From the NCBI GenBank assembly GCA_035687725.1, contig DASRVB010000300.1, positions 1 through 5,123 of the forward strand: a stretch of 5,123 nt of DNA, read 5' to 3'. Shown here piece by piece: positions 1 to 4,985 of the stretch; the first letter of the stretch is position 1, and each line of letters begins with the position of its first letter. The DNA comes from JAICNR01 sp035687725 (GTDB lineage Bacteria; Gemmatimonadota; Gemmatimonadetes; JACCXV01; JAHWKZ01). The position numbers and the translations under genes are program-made. The notes under the pieces are model-generated. The model had not been told where the DNA came from, ran no database searches, and saw only the letters and a program-made list of their open reading frames with translations.

Positions 1-515
1 CTCGCGGCGGCGTCGCTCGCCCCGTCGCCGACCAGCGTGACTTCGGCGTCCTCTGCGAGGCGCTCGAGCGCCAGTCGCTTTCCTCCGGTTGAAGCGAGCG
101 GGTGTGCGGCGGCGGCCGCCCACGGATCGGGATCGGACCACTGGACCGGGACGGCAAGGACCTGTGCCGCGTCGACCCCGAGCCATGCTGCGAAGGGCTG
201 GACCGCCTCGAGCAGCCCGCCGCTCACGATCCAGGGCTCGATCCCGCCCGCGGCGAGCGCGGCCAGGGTCTCTCGCGCGTCCTCGACCGCGTGCACGATG
301 TAGGCCCGGGCGAGAGCGGCCAGGTCGTCGGGCGTTGGCCGGACGATGGCGAGCCGCTCGGCGTATACGGATTCGAGGGAGATCTCTCCGTCCATCGCCC
401 GTCGGGTCAGCGCCTCGACCTCGCGTCCTGCGCCGGCGCGCTCGGCGAGCCAGTCGATCCCTTCGATGGCGGTGAGGGTCGAGTCGCAATCGAAGCAGAC
501 GACCCGGCGGGCCAT
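1..515 (-). CDS. serB: Phosphoserine phosphatase-like HAD hydrolase (C-terminus cut by window edge)
   Basis: Likely cytosolic enzyme that hydrolyses O-phosphoserine to serine, the last step of serine biosynthesis. 171 residues are visible. HAD motif I is FDCDSTLT (nucleophile D9, acid/base D11), followed by E18 and the segment MDGEISLESVYAERL (residues 41-55), whose placement resembles the substrate-binding cap of phosphoserine phosphatases. Motif II is IVSGG (S98), motif III is K146 in TGGK, and motif IV is GDGASD (D164, D168). All HAD catalytic motifs are therefore present; family members of about 205-225 residues suggest roughly 35-50 residues lie beyond the edge. No N-terminal ACT domain precedes motif I. 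Odd point: motif IV has Ser167 where SerB usually has Asn (GDGAND), so another small phosphomonoester is possible. The start at 515 is supported by the enzyme beginning directly with motif I and by a -10-like hexamer six bases upstream. HAD-IB membership is near certain; the SerB assignment is likely. Confidence 0.8.
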   Translation of the reverse strand, partial: MARRVVCFDCDSTLTAIEGIDWLAERAGAGREVEALTRRAMDGEISLESVYAERLAIVRPTPDDLAALARAYIVHAVEDARETLAALAAGGIEPWIVSGGLLEAVQPFAAWLGVDAAQVLAVPVQWSDPDPWAAAAAHPLASTGGKRLALERLAEDAEVTLVGDGASDAAA

Positions 516-527
516 GCGCGAAGTATA
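516..527 (-). promoter_or_regulatory. Leaderless -10 element of the serB-like gene (TATACT, 6-base gap, ATG)
   Basis: On the minus strand TATACT (522-527) matches 5 of 6 bases of the TATAAT consensus. It is separated from the ATG at 515 by six bases, which puts the expected transcription start at the A of the start codon. I see no good -35 at 16-18 bases. A GGAGG lies 13 bases from the ATG, too far for an ordinary Shine-Dalgarno sequence. The same geometry recurs at two other starts in this window. Confidence 0.5.
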
Positions 528-559
528 GCCTCCGAGGACGAACCGCGACGCGCGAGGAC

Positions 560-1009
560 TCAGCTCTCCGTCGCTCGTCTCGCGAGGTAGGCCTCGGCGT
601 CGCCGTCCGCGAGCACCGTCTCCACGTACGCGTCGCGCTCTCGGCCGACGATCTCCAGGTCCCACACGCAGAACGACTCGCCCTCGCGCGCCGGCCTCCA
701 GGGTCCTTCGTTCCGGACGAAGACCTTCACCGGCAGCTCGTTCTGCCGGTCCCACCAGGCCAGTACGACGTACTCCGCGGCGCGGCCGCGGTGGACGATG
801 AGGAACCCGAGTCCCGGGCGGCCCTCCTCCGCCTTCGCCTCCGGCAGCGCAGCGAGCGCGAGCTCGATCCCTTCGCGGTGCTCTTCCCAGTCGACCGGCC
901 GCTCCCCGTACCGGACGGCGTAGCCCTTGAGCCGGTGGCCGGCGCGCTCGACGATGCCATGGAAGGCGGCAGCGCGCGGGGCGAACGGTGTGTAGTCGAG
1001 GCGGTCCAT
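560..1009 (-). CDS. Conserved-looking hypothetical protein, 149 aa
   Basis: I do not recognise a named family with certainty. The protein is soluble in appearance, with no signal peptide or membrane segment. The N-terminal half is rich in charged residues and predicted helix (residues 40-62). It is followed by an apparent beta-rich core with many aromatics: GLGFLIVHRG (66-75), VVLAWWD (81-87), LPVKVFV (92-98) and ESFCVWDLEIV (111-121), ending in a short acidic helix. The dense Trp/Phe/Val pattern and normal high-GC codon use argue for a real gene rather than a chance frame. It ends 44 bases before the start of the serB-like gene, on the same strand, so co-transcription is possible, although that gene seems to have its own -10. 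Upstream of the ATG at 1009 there is no convincing Shine-Dalgarno sequence; only a weak CATATT (1019-1024) is present, nine bases from the ATG. No catalytic motif is evident and no function is assigned. Confidence 0.72.
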   Translation of the reverse strand: MDRLDYTPFAPRAAAFHGIVERAGHRLKGYAVRYGERPVDWEEHREGIELALAALPEAKAEEGRPGLGFLIVHRGRAAEYVVLAWWDRQNELPVKVFVRNEGPWRPAREGESFCVWDLEIVGRERDAYVETVLADGDAEAYLARRATES

Positions 1010-1157
1010 GGATCCCCGAATATGGCATCGTGGAGCGCCGTCGCGGAGTGCCCGTGCGCGGGCTTCCGTCGCGTGCGCGGAAGAGTCGATATTCCTCGCG
1101 TGGTCGCGCGCGATCGCGTCGCCTTGAGCGAGCGGGGCGGGGAGTCCGCGGCGACTG

Positions 1158-1200
1158 ATTCGCTCGCGAATGCCTGGAGACGCTGGTCAGCGAAGCGCTG
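1158..1200 (-). other. Two short inverted repeats at the 3' end of the TPR gene
   Basis: CAGCG/CGCTG with a three-base loop (1188-1200) overlaps the last codons and stop of the TPR gene. ATTCG/CGAAT (1158-1171) follows about 16 bases beyond the stop. A third repeat, CTTCCG/CGGAAG, lies at 1063-1083. None is followed by a T tract on the minus strand, so they are not typical intrinsic terminators. In DNA this GC-rich, short stems arise easily by chance. The rest of the 177-base gap (1010-1186) shows nothing I can assign. Confidence 0.2.
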
Positions 1201-2065
1201 TCGGCCCCCGATCCTCGTCCGTGACCCCGCGGCCGCTGGACCCCGCCGCCCAGCGGTCCAGCAGCTCCTCGGCCTCGGCGGCGGCGCGCGCGGAGATCCC
1301 GATCCTCCGCTGCGGCGACCATGGGACGGGCGCGGGCTCGTCGTGCTCCTCGTGAGGTATGCCCTCGCTGCATCGGCGGCAGATGGGTCGCACGGTCTCG
1401 GTCCAGTCCTCGACGGTGATCCCCATCGACTTCGCGAGTCCGACGAGCGCTTCTACGTCGTCTTCCGCGCGGGCAGCCACCCGGACCGCGAAGGTCTCGC
1501 GGTCGGAGCGCTCTAGAAGCTCGATCGCGTCGAACACGGGAAGGTTCCTCCCCTCGAGGACCCGATAGCCTCGCGGCTCGCCGTCGTGGAGCACGACGTC
1601 GAGCTCGTGGAACTCGCTCGCCGGGAGCGGCACGCTGCGGATGACCGCGCGTGCAGGATCGATCCGGTCGCACCAGACGACCTCGCCGGATTCTTCGGAG
1701 GAAAGCCGGATCGGGATCGGCCCGTAGTCGAGAGCCGGGGGATCGTCCCCATCGTCGACCTCGATGCCGCAGCCGCGCCAGGCGCGGCGCGCGAGCCGCC
1801 AGTTCCCGAGCGCGGTGGCGGCGATTCCGAGGTTCCACCACGCTCCCTGATCGTCGGGGTCGAGCTCCGTGGCCTTGGTGCCGCAGACCATGGAATCCTC
1901 CCAGCGGCGGAGGACCTTGTAGAGGAGTCCGAGATTGAACCAGGGCGCCGACCACGCGGGGTCCACCATCACCGCTCGGCGGTAGGCCTCCTCGGCCTCG
2001 CCCCACCTGCCTTGTGCCTTGAGGTCGTTGCCGAGCTGATTGAGAGCGGCCGCATCGGGAACCAT
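1187..2065 (-). CDS. Tetratricopeptide-repeat protein with C-terminal Cys/His cluster
   Basis: 292 residues when started at the ATG at 2065. Three consecutive TPR units are visible at about residues 6-36 (NQLGNDLKAQGRWGEAEEAY...), 39-70 (PWFNLGLLYK...) and 73-104 (AWWNLGIAATALGNW...), each with the usual W/L/G/Y/A/P positions, so a protein-protein interaction role is likely. Residues 113-228 form a separate domain that I cannot name, rich in beta pattern and acidic residues. It is followed by CRRC and HEEH (C229, C232, H238, H241), a possible zinc site, and a helical charged tail. There is no signal peptide, so the protein is probably cytosolic. The reading frame stays open upstream to an ATG at 2269, but that would overlap the divergent regulator gene and add about 68 Arg/Pro-rich residues unlike a TPR protein. 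An ATG at 2080 is also possible; I prefer 2065 because TATCCT lies exactly six bases upstream. Substrate or partner unknown. Confidence 0.82.
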   Translation of the reverse strand: MVPDAAALNQLGNDLKAQGRWGEAEEAYRRAVMVDPAWSAPWFNLGLLYKVLRRWEDSMVCGTKATELDPDDQGAWWNLGIAATALGNWRLARRAWRGCGIEVDDGDDPPALDYGPIPIRLSSEESGEVVWCDRIDPARAVIRSVPLPASEFHELDVVLHDGEPRGYRVLEGRNLPVFDAIELLERSDRETFAVRVAARAEDDVEALVGLAKSMGITVEDWTETVRPICRRCSEGIPHEEHDEPAPVPWSPQRRIGISARAAAEAEELLDRWAAGSSGRGVTDEDRGPTALR

Positions 2066-2077
2066 AGGCGGAGGATA
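2066..2077 (-). promoter_or_regulatory. Possible leaderless -10 element of the TPR gene (TATCCT, 6-base gap, ATG)
   Basis: On the minus strand TATCCT (2072-2077) matches 4 of 6 consensus bases, including the three most conserved (TAnnnT). It sits six bases before the ATG at 2065, matching the spacing at 515 and 2149. No strong -35 is present; the best candidate at 16 bases matches 3 of 6. No Shine-Dalgarno sequence precedes either the 2065 or the 2080 ATG. Confidence 0.4.
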
Positions 2078-2112
2078 CATGGGACCGCAGCGAGGTGCAG
2101 GAAGCCGGTCGC

Positions 2113-2128
2113 CTTGACAAGAAATCTT
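2113..2128. promoter_or_regulatory. Candidate operator: overlapping dyads over the regulator promoter
   Basis: CTTG-A-CAAG (2113-2121) is a perfect short dyad that contains the -35 TTGACA. It overlaps AAGA-AA-TCTT (2119-2128), a second dyad in the spacer. This is the only AT-rich patch in a very GC-rich neighbourhood. ArsR-like repressors commonly bind dyads over their own promoter, so autoregulation is plausible, and a bound protein could also affect the divergent TPR gene. The arms are only four bases each and the site is inferred, not proven. Confidence 0.35.
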
Positions 2129-2142
2129 TTCGGTAGTAGAGT
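2114..2142 (+). promoter_or_regulatory. Sigma70-type promoter of the regulator-SRPBCC operon
   Basis: TTGACA (2114-2119) is a perfect -35, followed by a 17-base spacer and TAGAGT (2137-2142), which matches 4 of 6 bases of the -10 consensus. The expected transcription start, about seven bases after the -10, falls at 2149, the A of the ATG. The mRNA should therefore be leaderless, consistent with the absence of any Shine-Dalgarno sequence there. This is the best promoter in the window. Confidence 0.7.
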
Positions 2143-2148
2143 CGCCGC

Positions 2149-2778
2149 ATGGCCTTCTCTGGTCCCGACAGCCTGCACGTGGTGGCCGACCCCGCGCGCG
2201 CCGCGCGCGCTCTCTCGCCCATCCGGCGGCAAGCGCTCGCTGCGCTCGGAGAGGCGCCCGATTCGGCAACAGGTCTAGCCGACAGGCTCGGGACGAGCCG
2301 GCAGCTCCTCAATTACCACCTCCGCGAGCTCGAGAAGGCAGGGTTCCTCGAGCTGGTCGAGGAACGCCGGAAGGGGAACTGCACGGAGCGGGTGATGCGG
2401 GCCAAGGCGCGGCACTGGTTGATCGATCCCGGCGCCCTGGCCAGCCTCGCCGACGCGCCGCTTCCGCCCGCCGACCGCTTCAGCGCCGCGTACCTCATGG
2501 CGCTCGCGGCGCGCGCCATCCGCGAGGTCGCGGGGTTGATCGGGAAGGCCGCCGGGGCGAGGAAACGGCTCGCCACGATGGCGATCGACGCCGAGGTGAC
2601 GCTCGCCCGGCCTTCCGATTTCCCAGCCTTCGCCGAGGACCTGGCCGGTGCGATCGGCGAGGTCATCGCGAGGTACAACGACGGTACGACCTCGCGCGGG
2701 CGTCGCTTTCGCATCGCGGTGGGCACCTGGCCGGCGAAGGAATCGGAGATATCCACCGTTGACAGGGAGGAGACATGA
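2149..2778 (+). CDS. ArsR-like winged-helix transcriptional regulator
   Basis: 209-residue probable DNA-binding repressor. After a short N-terminal segment, SPIRRQALAALG (residues 23-34) begins the winged helix. The helix-turn-helix runs about 42-62 with recognition helix RQLLNYHLRELEKAG, and the wing follows at about 66-85 (LVEERRKGNCTERV). This pattern, in which the second helix is followed by YHLRELEKAGFLE, is typical of ArsR/HTH_20-type regulators. The classical ArsR metal-binding motif (ELCVCDL) is absent, so metal sensing is unlikely. The remaining residues 86-200 form a mostly helical region with a final beta-like segment (RRFRIAVGTWPA), perhaps for dimerisation or ligand binding. It overlaps the next gene by ATGA. 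Fusion-free pairs of ArsR-like regulator and SRPBCC protein in one operon are widespread in bacteria, which supports both calls. It probably regulates its own operon through the dyads at 2113-2128. The inducing signal is unknown. Confidence 0.88.
   Translation: MAFSGPDSLHVVADPARAARALSPIRRQALAALGEAPDSATGLADRLGTSRQLLNYHLRELEKAGFLELVEERRKGNCTERVMRAKARHWLIDPGALASLADAPLPPADRFSAAYLMALAARAIREVAGLIGKAAGARKRLATMAIDAEVTLARPSDFPAFAEDLAGAIGEVIARYNDGTTSRGRRFRIAVGTWPAKESEISTVDREET
2765..2772 (+). promoter_or_regulatory. Ribosome binding site of the SRPBCC gene
   Basis: GGGAGGAG, with a GGAGG core at 2766-2770, lies a few bases before the ATG at 2775 and inside the last codons of the regulator gene. It fixes the start of the SRPBCC gene. 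It also contrasts with the operon's first gene, which has no such site: the internal gene uses a Shine-Dalgarno sequence and the first gene appears leaderless. Confidence 0.75.
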
Positions 2779-3590
2779 GGAAGGAGCCGGACACGAGCAG
2801 GGAGGAGAACAAGGACGATCGCGCCGTGAAGGAGCAGCCCGCGACCCGTGCGGCGAACGGGGAGATCGAGATCGCGGCGCCCATCGAGGTGGTGTGGAAG
2901 GCGCTCACCGACGCGCGCGAGCTCGAACGCTGGTTCCCGCTCGAGGCGCGGGTCGAGCCAGGAGAAGGCGGCGCTATCTGGATGAGCTGGCGGAACGAGT
3001 ACGAGGGCGAGTCGAAGATCCTGAAGTGGGACCCGCCGCGGCATCTCACTACCACGTGGGAGATCCACGCGGACGACCAGCCCCCGCAGGTCACCGACTA
3101 CCGGCTCGAATCGAAGGGCGGACGCACGATCGTACGCGTCGTCACGTCGGGGTTCCCGACCGACGCGGCGTGGGACGACTGGGTCCAGGGCACGATCGAC
3201 GGCTGGGCCTTCGAGCTGCGTTCGCTGAAGGAGTATCTGGAGCGCCACCGCGGCCAGGACCGCGACGTTGTCTACTTGCGCCGCAGGCTGCCGCTGGGCG
3301 CCAAGGAGATCTGGAAGCGGATGGCGGCTCCCGGCGCGCTGGGCTCTAAGCCCCTCGGGGCCGAGCCGGTCTTCGAGGCGCCGCCGCGCCAGTGGGCGGC
3401 GCTCGTCGAGAAGCTTGACGGCGCGCTCCTGCGTGCGGGAAGCGACCCCTGCGCCACCTCGGAGACCGGCGAGCGCGACGTCACGCTCTGGCTCTCGGCG
3501 TGGGGCGACGCGCGCGAAGAGTTGCCGGCGATCCGCGAGGACTGGGCGGCGATGCTCGAGCGGCTCTTTCCGGAGGGCCGTGCGGTCTGA
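2775..3590 (+). CDS. SRPBCC/AHSA1-family protein, apparently with two START-like halves
   Basis: 271 residues, cytosolic, no signal peptide. A charged, probably disordered N-terminus (1-27) precedes a typical AHSA1-type SRPBCC domain (about 28-158). It shows the opening strand GEIEIAAPIEVVWKALTD, the LERWFPLEARVEPGEGG turn, the strand pair SWRNEYEG and KILKWDPPRHLTTTW, and the long C-terminal helix ending ELRSLKEYLERH. Such domains form a helix-grip fold with a hydrophobic cavity that can hold small ligands. The rest (163-267) repeats the plan in shortened form: VVYLRRRLPLGAKEIWKRM resembles the opening strand and helix, RDVTLWLSAWG resembles a late strand, and REDWAAMLERLFPE resembles the closing helix, so a degenerate second domain is likely. 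It follows the regulator gene with a four-base overlap and its own ribosome binding site, so translation is probably coupled. Ligand and role unknown; part of a common regulator-SRPBCC operon type. Confidence 0.85.
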   Translation: MRKEPDTSREENKDDRAVKEQPATRAANGEIEIAAPIEVVWKALTDARELERWFPLEARVEPGEGGAIWMSWRNEYEGESKILKWDPPRHLTTTWEIHADDQPPQVTDYRLESKGGRTIVRVVTSGFPTDAAWDDWVQGTIDGWAFELRSLKEYLERHRGQDRDVVYLRRRLPLGAKEIWKRMAAPGALGSKPLGAEPVFEAPPRQWAALVEKLDGALLRAGSDPCATSETGERDVTLWLSAWGDAREELPAIREDWAAMLERLFPEGRAV

Positions 3591-3637
3591 TTACGCCGTG
3601 GCGCCAGGCTCCGCTGCCGATCGCTGGGAGGAGATGC
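3591..3637. other. Convergent gap between the SRPBCC gene and the exported-protein gene
   Basis: 47 bases between two converging stop codons. It holds the 8-base palindrome TGGCGCCA (3599-3606) but no stem followed by a T tract on either strand, so no intrinsic terminator is visible for either gene. Base composition changes here, from about 70% GC on the left to about 55% GC on the right. Confidence 0.4.
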
Positions 3638-4786
3638 TCAGTCGTCGAGCTCGGCTTCCCGAAATTCGGAGGCGGTGCTGACAACGCCGGACGACAGTAT
3701 CACGCCCTCAGTGTCGAAGACGAAGTACTGGACGATGGCGCCGCCCTGGTAGTACAAGTGACTCTGTCGCGACCAGCCTTCCTTCCGGATCATGGACGCG
3801 CCCCCAACCTTCACAACCTTGAAAAGACCGATACGATCTCGCCCCGCTCTATCGATTCCACTCCGTATCGCCTCGGCCAGCACGAGCGCATCAATCTCCA
3901 GTTCTCCGTTCGTGTCGGGCTGGAATAATCCCTTCACGAGCTGATCGAACTGCTCGTTAATGGCCTTCAAGGTCACAACGGTGGGGAGTTCTCCTTTCCG
4001 CGTCTCATCTCCTTCAACCTCCTGAATCATGCGACTCGCCCTTGCCCGTAGCTGGGACAACAGGGCCAGGGAATGGAGGAATCCTGAGGAGTCCGCGGGC
4101 AGAAAGGCATTCGGGTACATGACCCGCACCGGTGAGCCGGACGTTCGCAGGGCGCGTGCGACGGATGCGATCAGAGAAGGATCTTTGGCCTCGGTCGTGA
4201 ATGGCGTGAGTGTCGTGGTCGTTCGAAAAAGGGCCGTGAAATCGCGCGCTAATCCGACAAGGCCAAGATAAGGCGTTAGATTTCCGAAAAACTGGACGGC
4301 GACTAGACTGGTATCCCGCAGAGCGTTTTGATACTCAGTGATGAGGTTGCGGGCGTAGCTCGAACGGACTTGATACCGGCGCAATGCCGTGACGTTTTCA
4401 GGATCGAGAATCCATAACGTCGATTCTTCTCCACTCGAAATGCTATCGACGGCCGCGGCAATCGTATTTGCAGCACGATCCAGTTCGCCGTAGGCGTCGA
4501 TATCTCCCTTGAGCCATTCTGCCTGGAGTGTTACGTCGCCTGACAGACGAGAGGTATCAGAACCACCCAGGAGTCGGCTGAAGTTGGACAAATCGACGAT
4601 CTGTTGCTGCATGATCTGATTCTGGAGTGTCAGCCGGGAAAATTGAATCCGGAGCTCCGCCAGATCGGAACTATCTGGCTCGGCGGCCGTGTCCTGCGCA
4701 TGTGCGTGGGAGACTATGCCGAGAAACGCAATGAAGATTGTGGAAATGAGCACGAGGGGGCGCCACACTGGTATTCCGGCAGCCAT
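3638..4786 (-). CDS. Exported coiled-coil protein of unknown function
   Basis: 382 residues when started at 4786. The N-terminus is a clear Sec signal peptide: R9, a hydrophobic stretch (about 10-25, LVLISTIFIAFLGIV) and the cleavage motif AHA before Q31, so the mature protein is periplasmic or secreted. No lipobox cysteine follows. Residues about 41-73 (DLAELRIQFSRLTLQNQIMQQ...) have heptad-like hydrophobic spacing and are probably a short coiled coil for oligomerisation. The middle is mainly helical with many Thr/Ser and no catalytic motif that I recognise. The last 60 residues or so look beta-rich (LYYQGGAIVQYFVFD, VILSSGVVST). The frame extends to an ATG at 4834, but the 4786 ATG has a near-perfect ribosome binding site and begins directly with the signal peptide. 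Base composition (55% GC in two sampled blocks) is well below that of the genes to its left. The neighbouring divergent gene also encodes an exported protein. Family unknown to me. Confidence 0.85.
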   Translation of the reverse strand: MAAGIPVWRPLVLISTIFIAFLGIVSHAHAQDTAAEPDSSDLAELRIQFSRLTLQNQIMQQQIVDLSNFSRLLGGSDTSRLSGDVTLQAEWLKGDIDAYGELDRAANTIAAAVDSISSGEESTLWILDPENVTALRRYQVRSSYARNLITEYQNALRDTSLVAVQFFGNLTPYLGLVGLARDFTALFRTTTTLTPFTTEAKDPSLIASVARALRTSGSPVRVMYPNAFLPADSSGFLHSLALLSQLRARASRMIQEVEGDETRKGELPTVVTLKAINEQFDQLVKGLFQPDTNGELEIDALVLAEAIRSGIDRAGRDRIGLFKVVKVGGASMIRKEGWSRQSHLYYQGGAIVQYFVFDTEGVILSSGVVSTASEFREAELDD

Positions 4787-4791
4787 GTGGT

Positions 4792-4801
4792 CCTCCACCT
4801 T
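4792..4801 (-). promoter_or_regulatory. Strong ribosome binding site deciding the start at 4786
   Basis: On the minus strand AAGGTGGAGG, complementary to most of the 16S rRNA 3' end, lies five bases (ACCAC) before the ATG at 4786. This decides the start in favour of 4786 over the ATG at 4834, and removes 16 residues that would otherwise precede the signal peptide. Confidence 0.8.
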
Positions 4802-4834
4802 CGCAGGGGCGTGCGGAGCCTCGTCGGAACTCAA

Positions 4835-4862
4835 CTCTTAGTAGCCCAGTGGATCATGTCAA
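4835..4862 (-). promoter_or_regulatory. Possible promoter of the exported coiled-coil protein gene
   Basis: On the minus strand TTGACA (4857-4862) is a perfect -35, 16 bases from TAAGAG (4835-4840), a weak -10 with 3 of 6 consensus matches. The implied start near 4828 would give a leader of about 42 bases containing the ribosome binding site. The -10 is poor, so this is tentative. Confidence 0.35.
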
Positions 4863-4879
4863 GCACGACCTGATGCGGG

Positions 4880-4908
4880 TGGTCACGTGACAAAACCAGG
4901 TGTATCTT
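4880..4908 (+). promoter_or_regulatory. Possible promoter of the right-edge exported protein gene
   Basis: TGGTCA (4880-4885) and TATCTT (4903-4908) each match 4 of 6 consensus bases and are 17 bases apart. The implied transcription start is close to 4915, which is the first base of the hairpin described at 4915-4952. The leader would be about 71 bases. Individually weak, but spacing and position fit well together. Confidence 0.38.
4882..4891. promoter_or_regulatory. Perfect 10-base palindrome GTCACGTGAC, candidate operator
   Basis: A perfect 10-base palindrome with a CACGTG core sits in the divergent region between two genes for exported proteins. It overlaps the -35 region of the candidate plus-strand promoter and lies upstream of the candidate minus-strand promoter. 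A dimeric regulator bound here could control the plus-strand gene or both genes. No regulator for it is visible in the window. Confidence 0.4.
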
Positions 4909-4914
4909 GTCAAA

Positions 4915-4952
4915 GCGTTCTAGACCTGACCAATCTTCGTCAGGTCGAACGC
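4915..4952 (+). repeat. Long hairpin in the presumed 5' leader of the right-edge gene
   Basis: GACCTGAC (4923-4930) pairs perfectly with GTCAGGTC (4939-4946) around the loop CAATCTTC. The stem continues with GCGTTC (4915-4920) against GAACGC (4947-4952), interrupted only by a two-base TA bulge on the left arm. This makes 14 base pairs, far longer than the short stems elsewhere in the window. No T tract follows, so it is not an intrinsic terminator. It ends 17 bases before the AAGGAG ribosome binding site. It could be a 5' stabilising stem, a regulated leader structure, or a DNA operator; the sequence alone does not decide. Confidence 0.72.
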
Positions 4953-4969
4953 GAAGTGCCCCACCCCAC

Positions 4970-4975
4970 AAGGAG
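4970..4975 (+). promoter_or_regulatory. Ribosome binding site of the right-edge gene
   Basis: AAGGAG lies 10 bases before the ATG at 4986. The spacing is slightly long but acceptable, and the intervening bases are unstructured and A-rich just before the start. Confidence 0.6.
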
Positions 4976-4985
4976 CCAGCCAAAA

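Noticed and set aside
102..590. Open plus-strand frame of 162 codons at the left end
   Set aside because: It is antisense to the serB-like gene, whose complete set of HAD motifs is on the minus strand. Long shadow frames are expected at this GC content.
1063..1083. CTTCCG/CGGAAG inverted repeat as a terminator
   Set aside because: Six base pairs with a nine-base loop and no T tract, more than 100 bases past the stop of the TPR gene.
791..1516. Open plus-strand frame of 241 codons
   Set aside because: It spans parts of two minus-strand genes and the gap between them, its product is low in recognisable structure, and no start signals precede it.
2066..2269. Longer N-terminus for the TPR protein, starting at 2269 or 2080
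   Set aside because: The 2269 start overlaps the divergent regulator gene and adds an Arg/Pro-rich stretch unlike the protein. The 2080 start lacks any start signal, whereas 2065 has TATCCT six bases upstream, though 2080 cannot be excluded.
2313..3248. Open minus-strand frame of 311 codons
   Set aside because: It is antisense to both the ArsR-like regulator and the SRPBCC gene, whose domains are clear; the Arg/Ser/Pro-rich product is typical of a shadow frame.
4787..4834. Start of the exported coiled-coil protein at 4834
   Set aside because: The added 16 residues are charged and precede the signal peptide, and the near-perfect ribosome binding site at 4792-4801 points to 4786.
4905..4913. 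TTGACAAGA on the minus strand, identical to nine bases at the regulator promoter (2114-2122)
   Set aside because: No acceptable -10 lies 16-18 bases downstream on the minus strand, and a shared nine-base string that contains the -35 consensus is not surprising.
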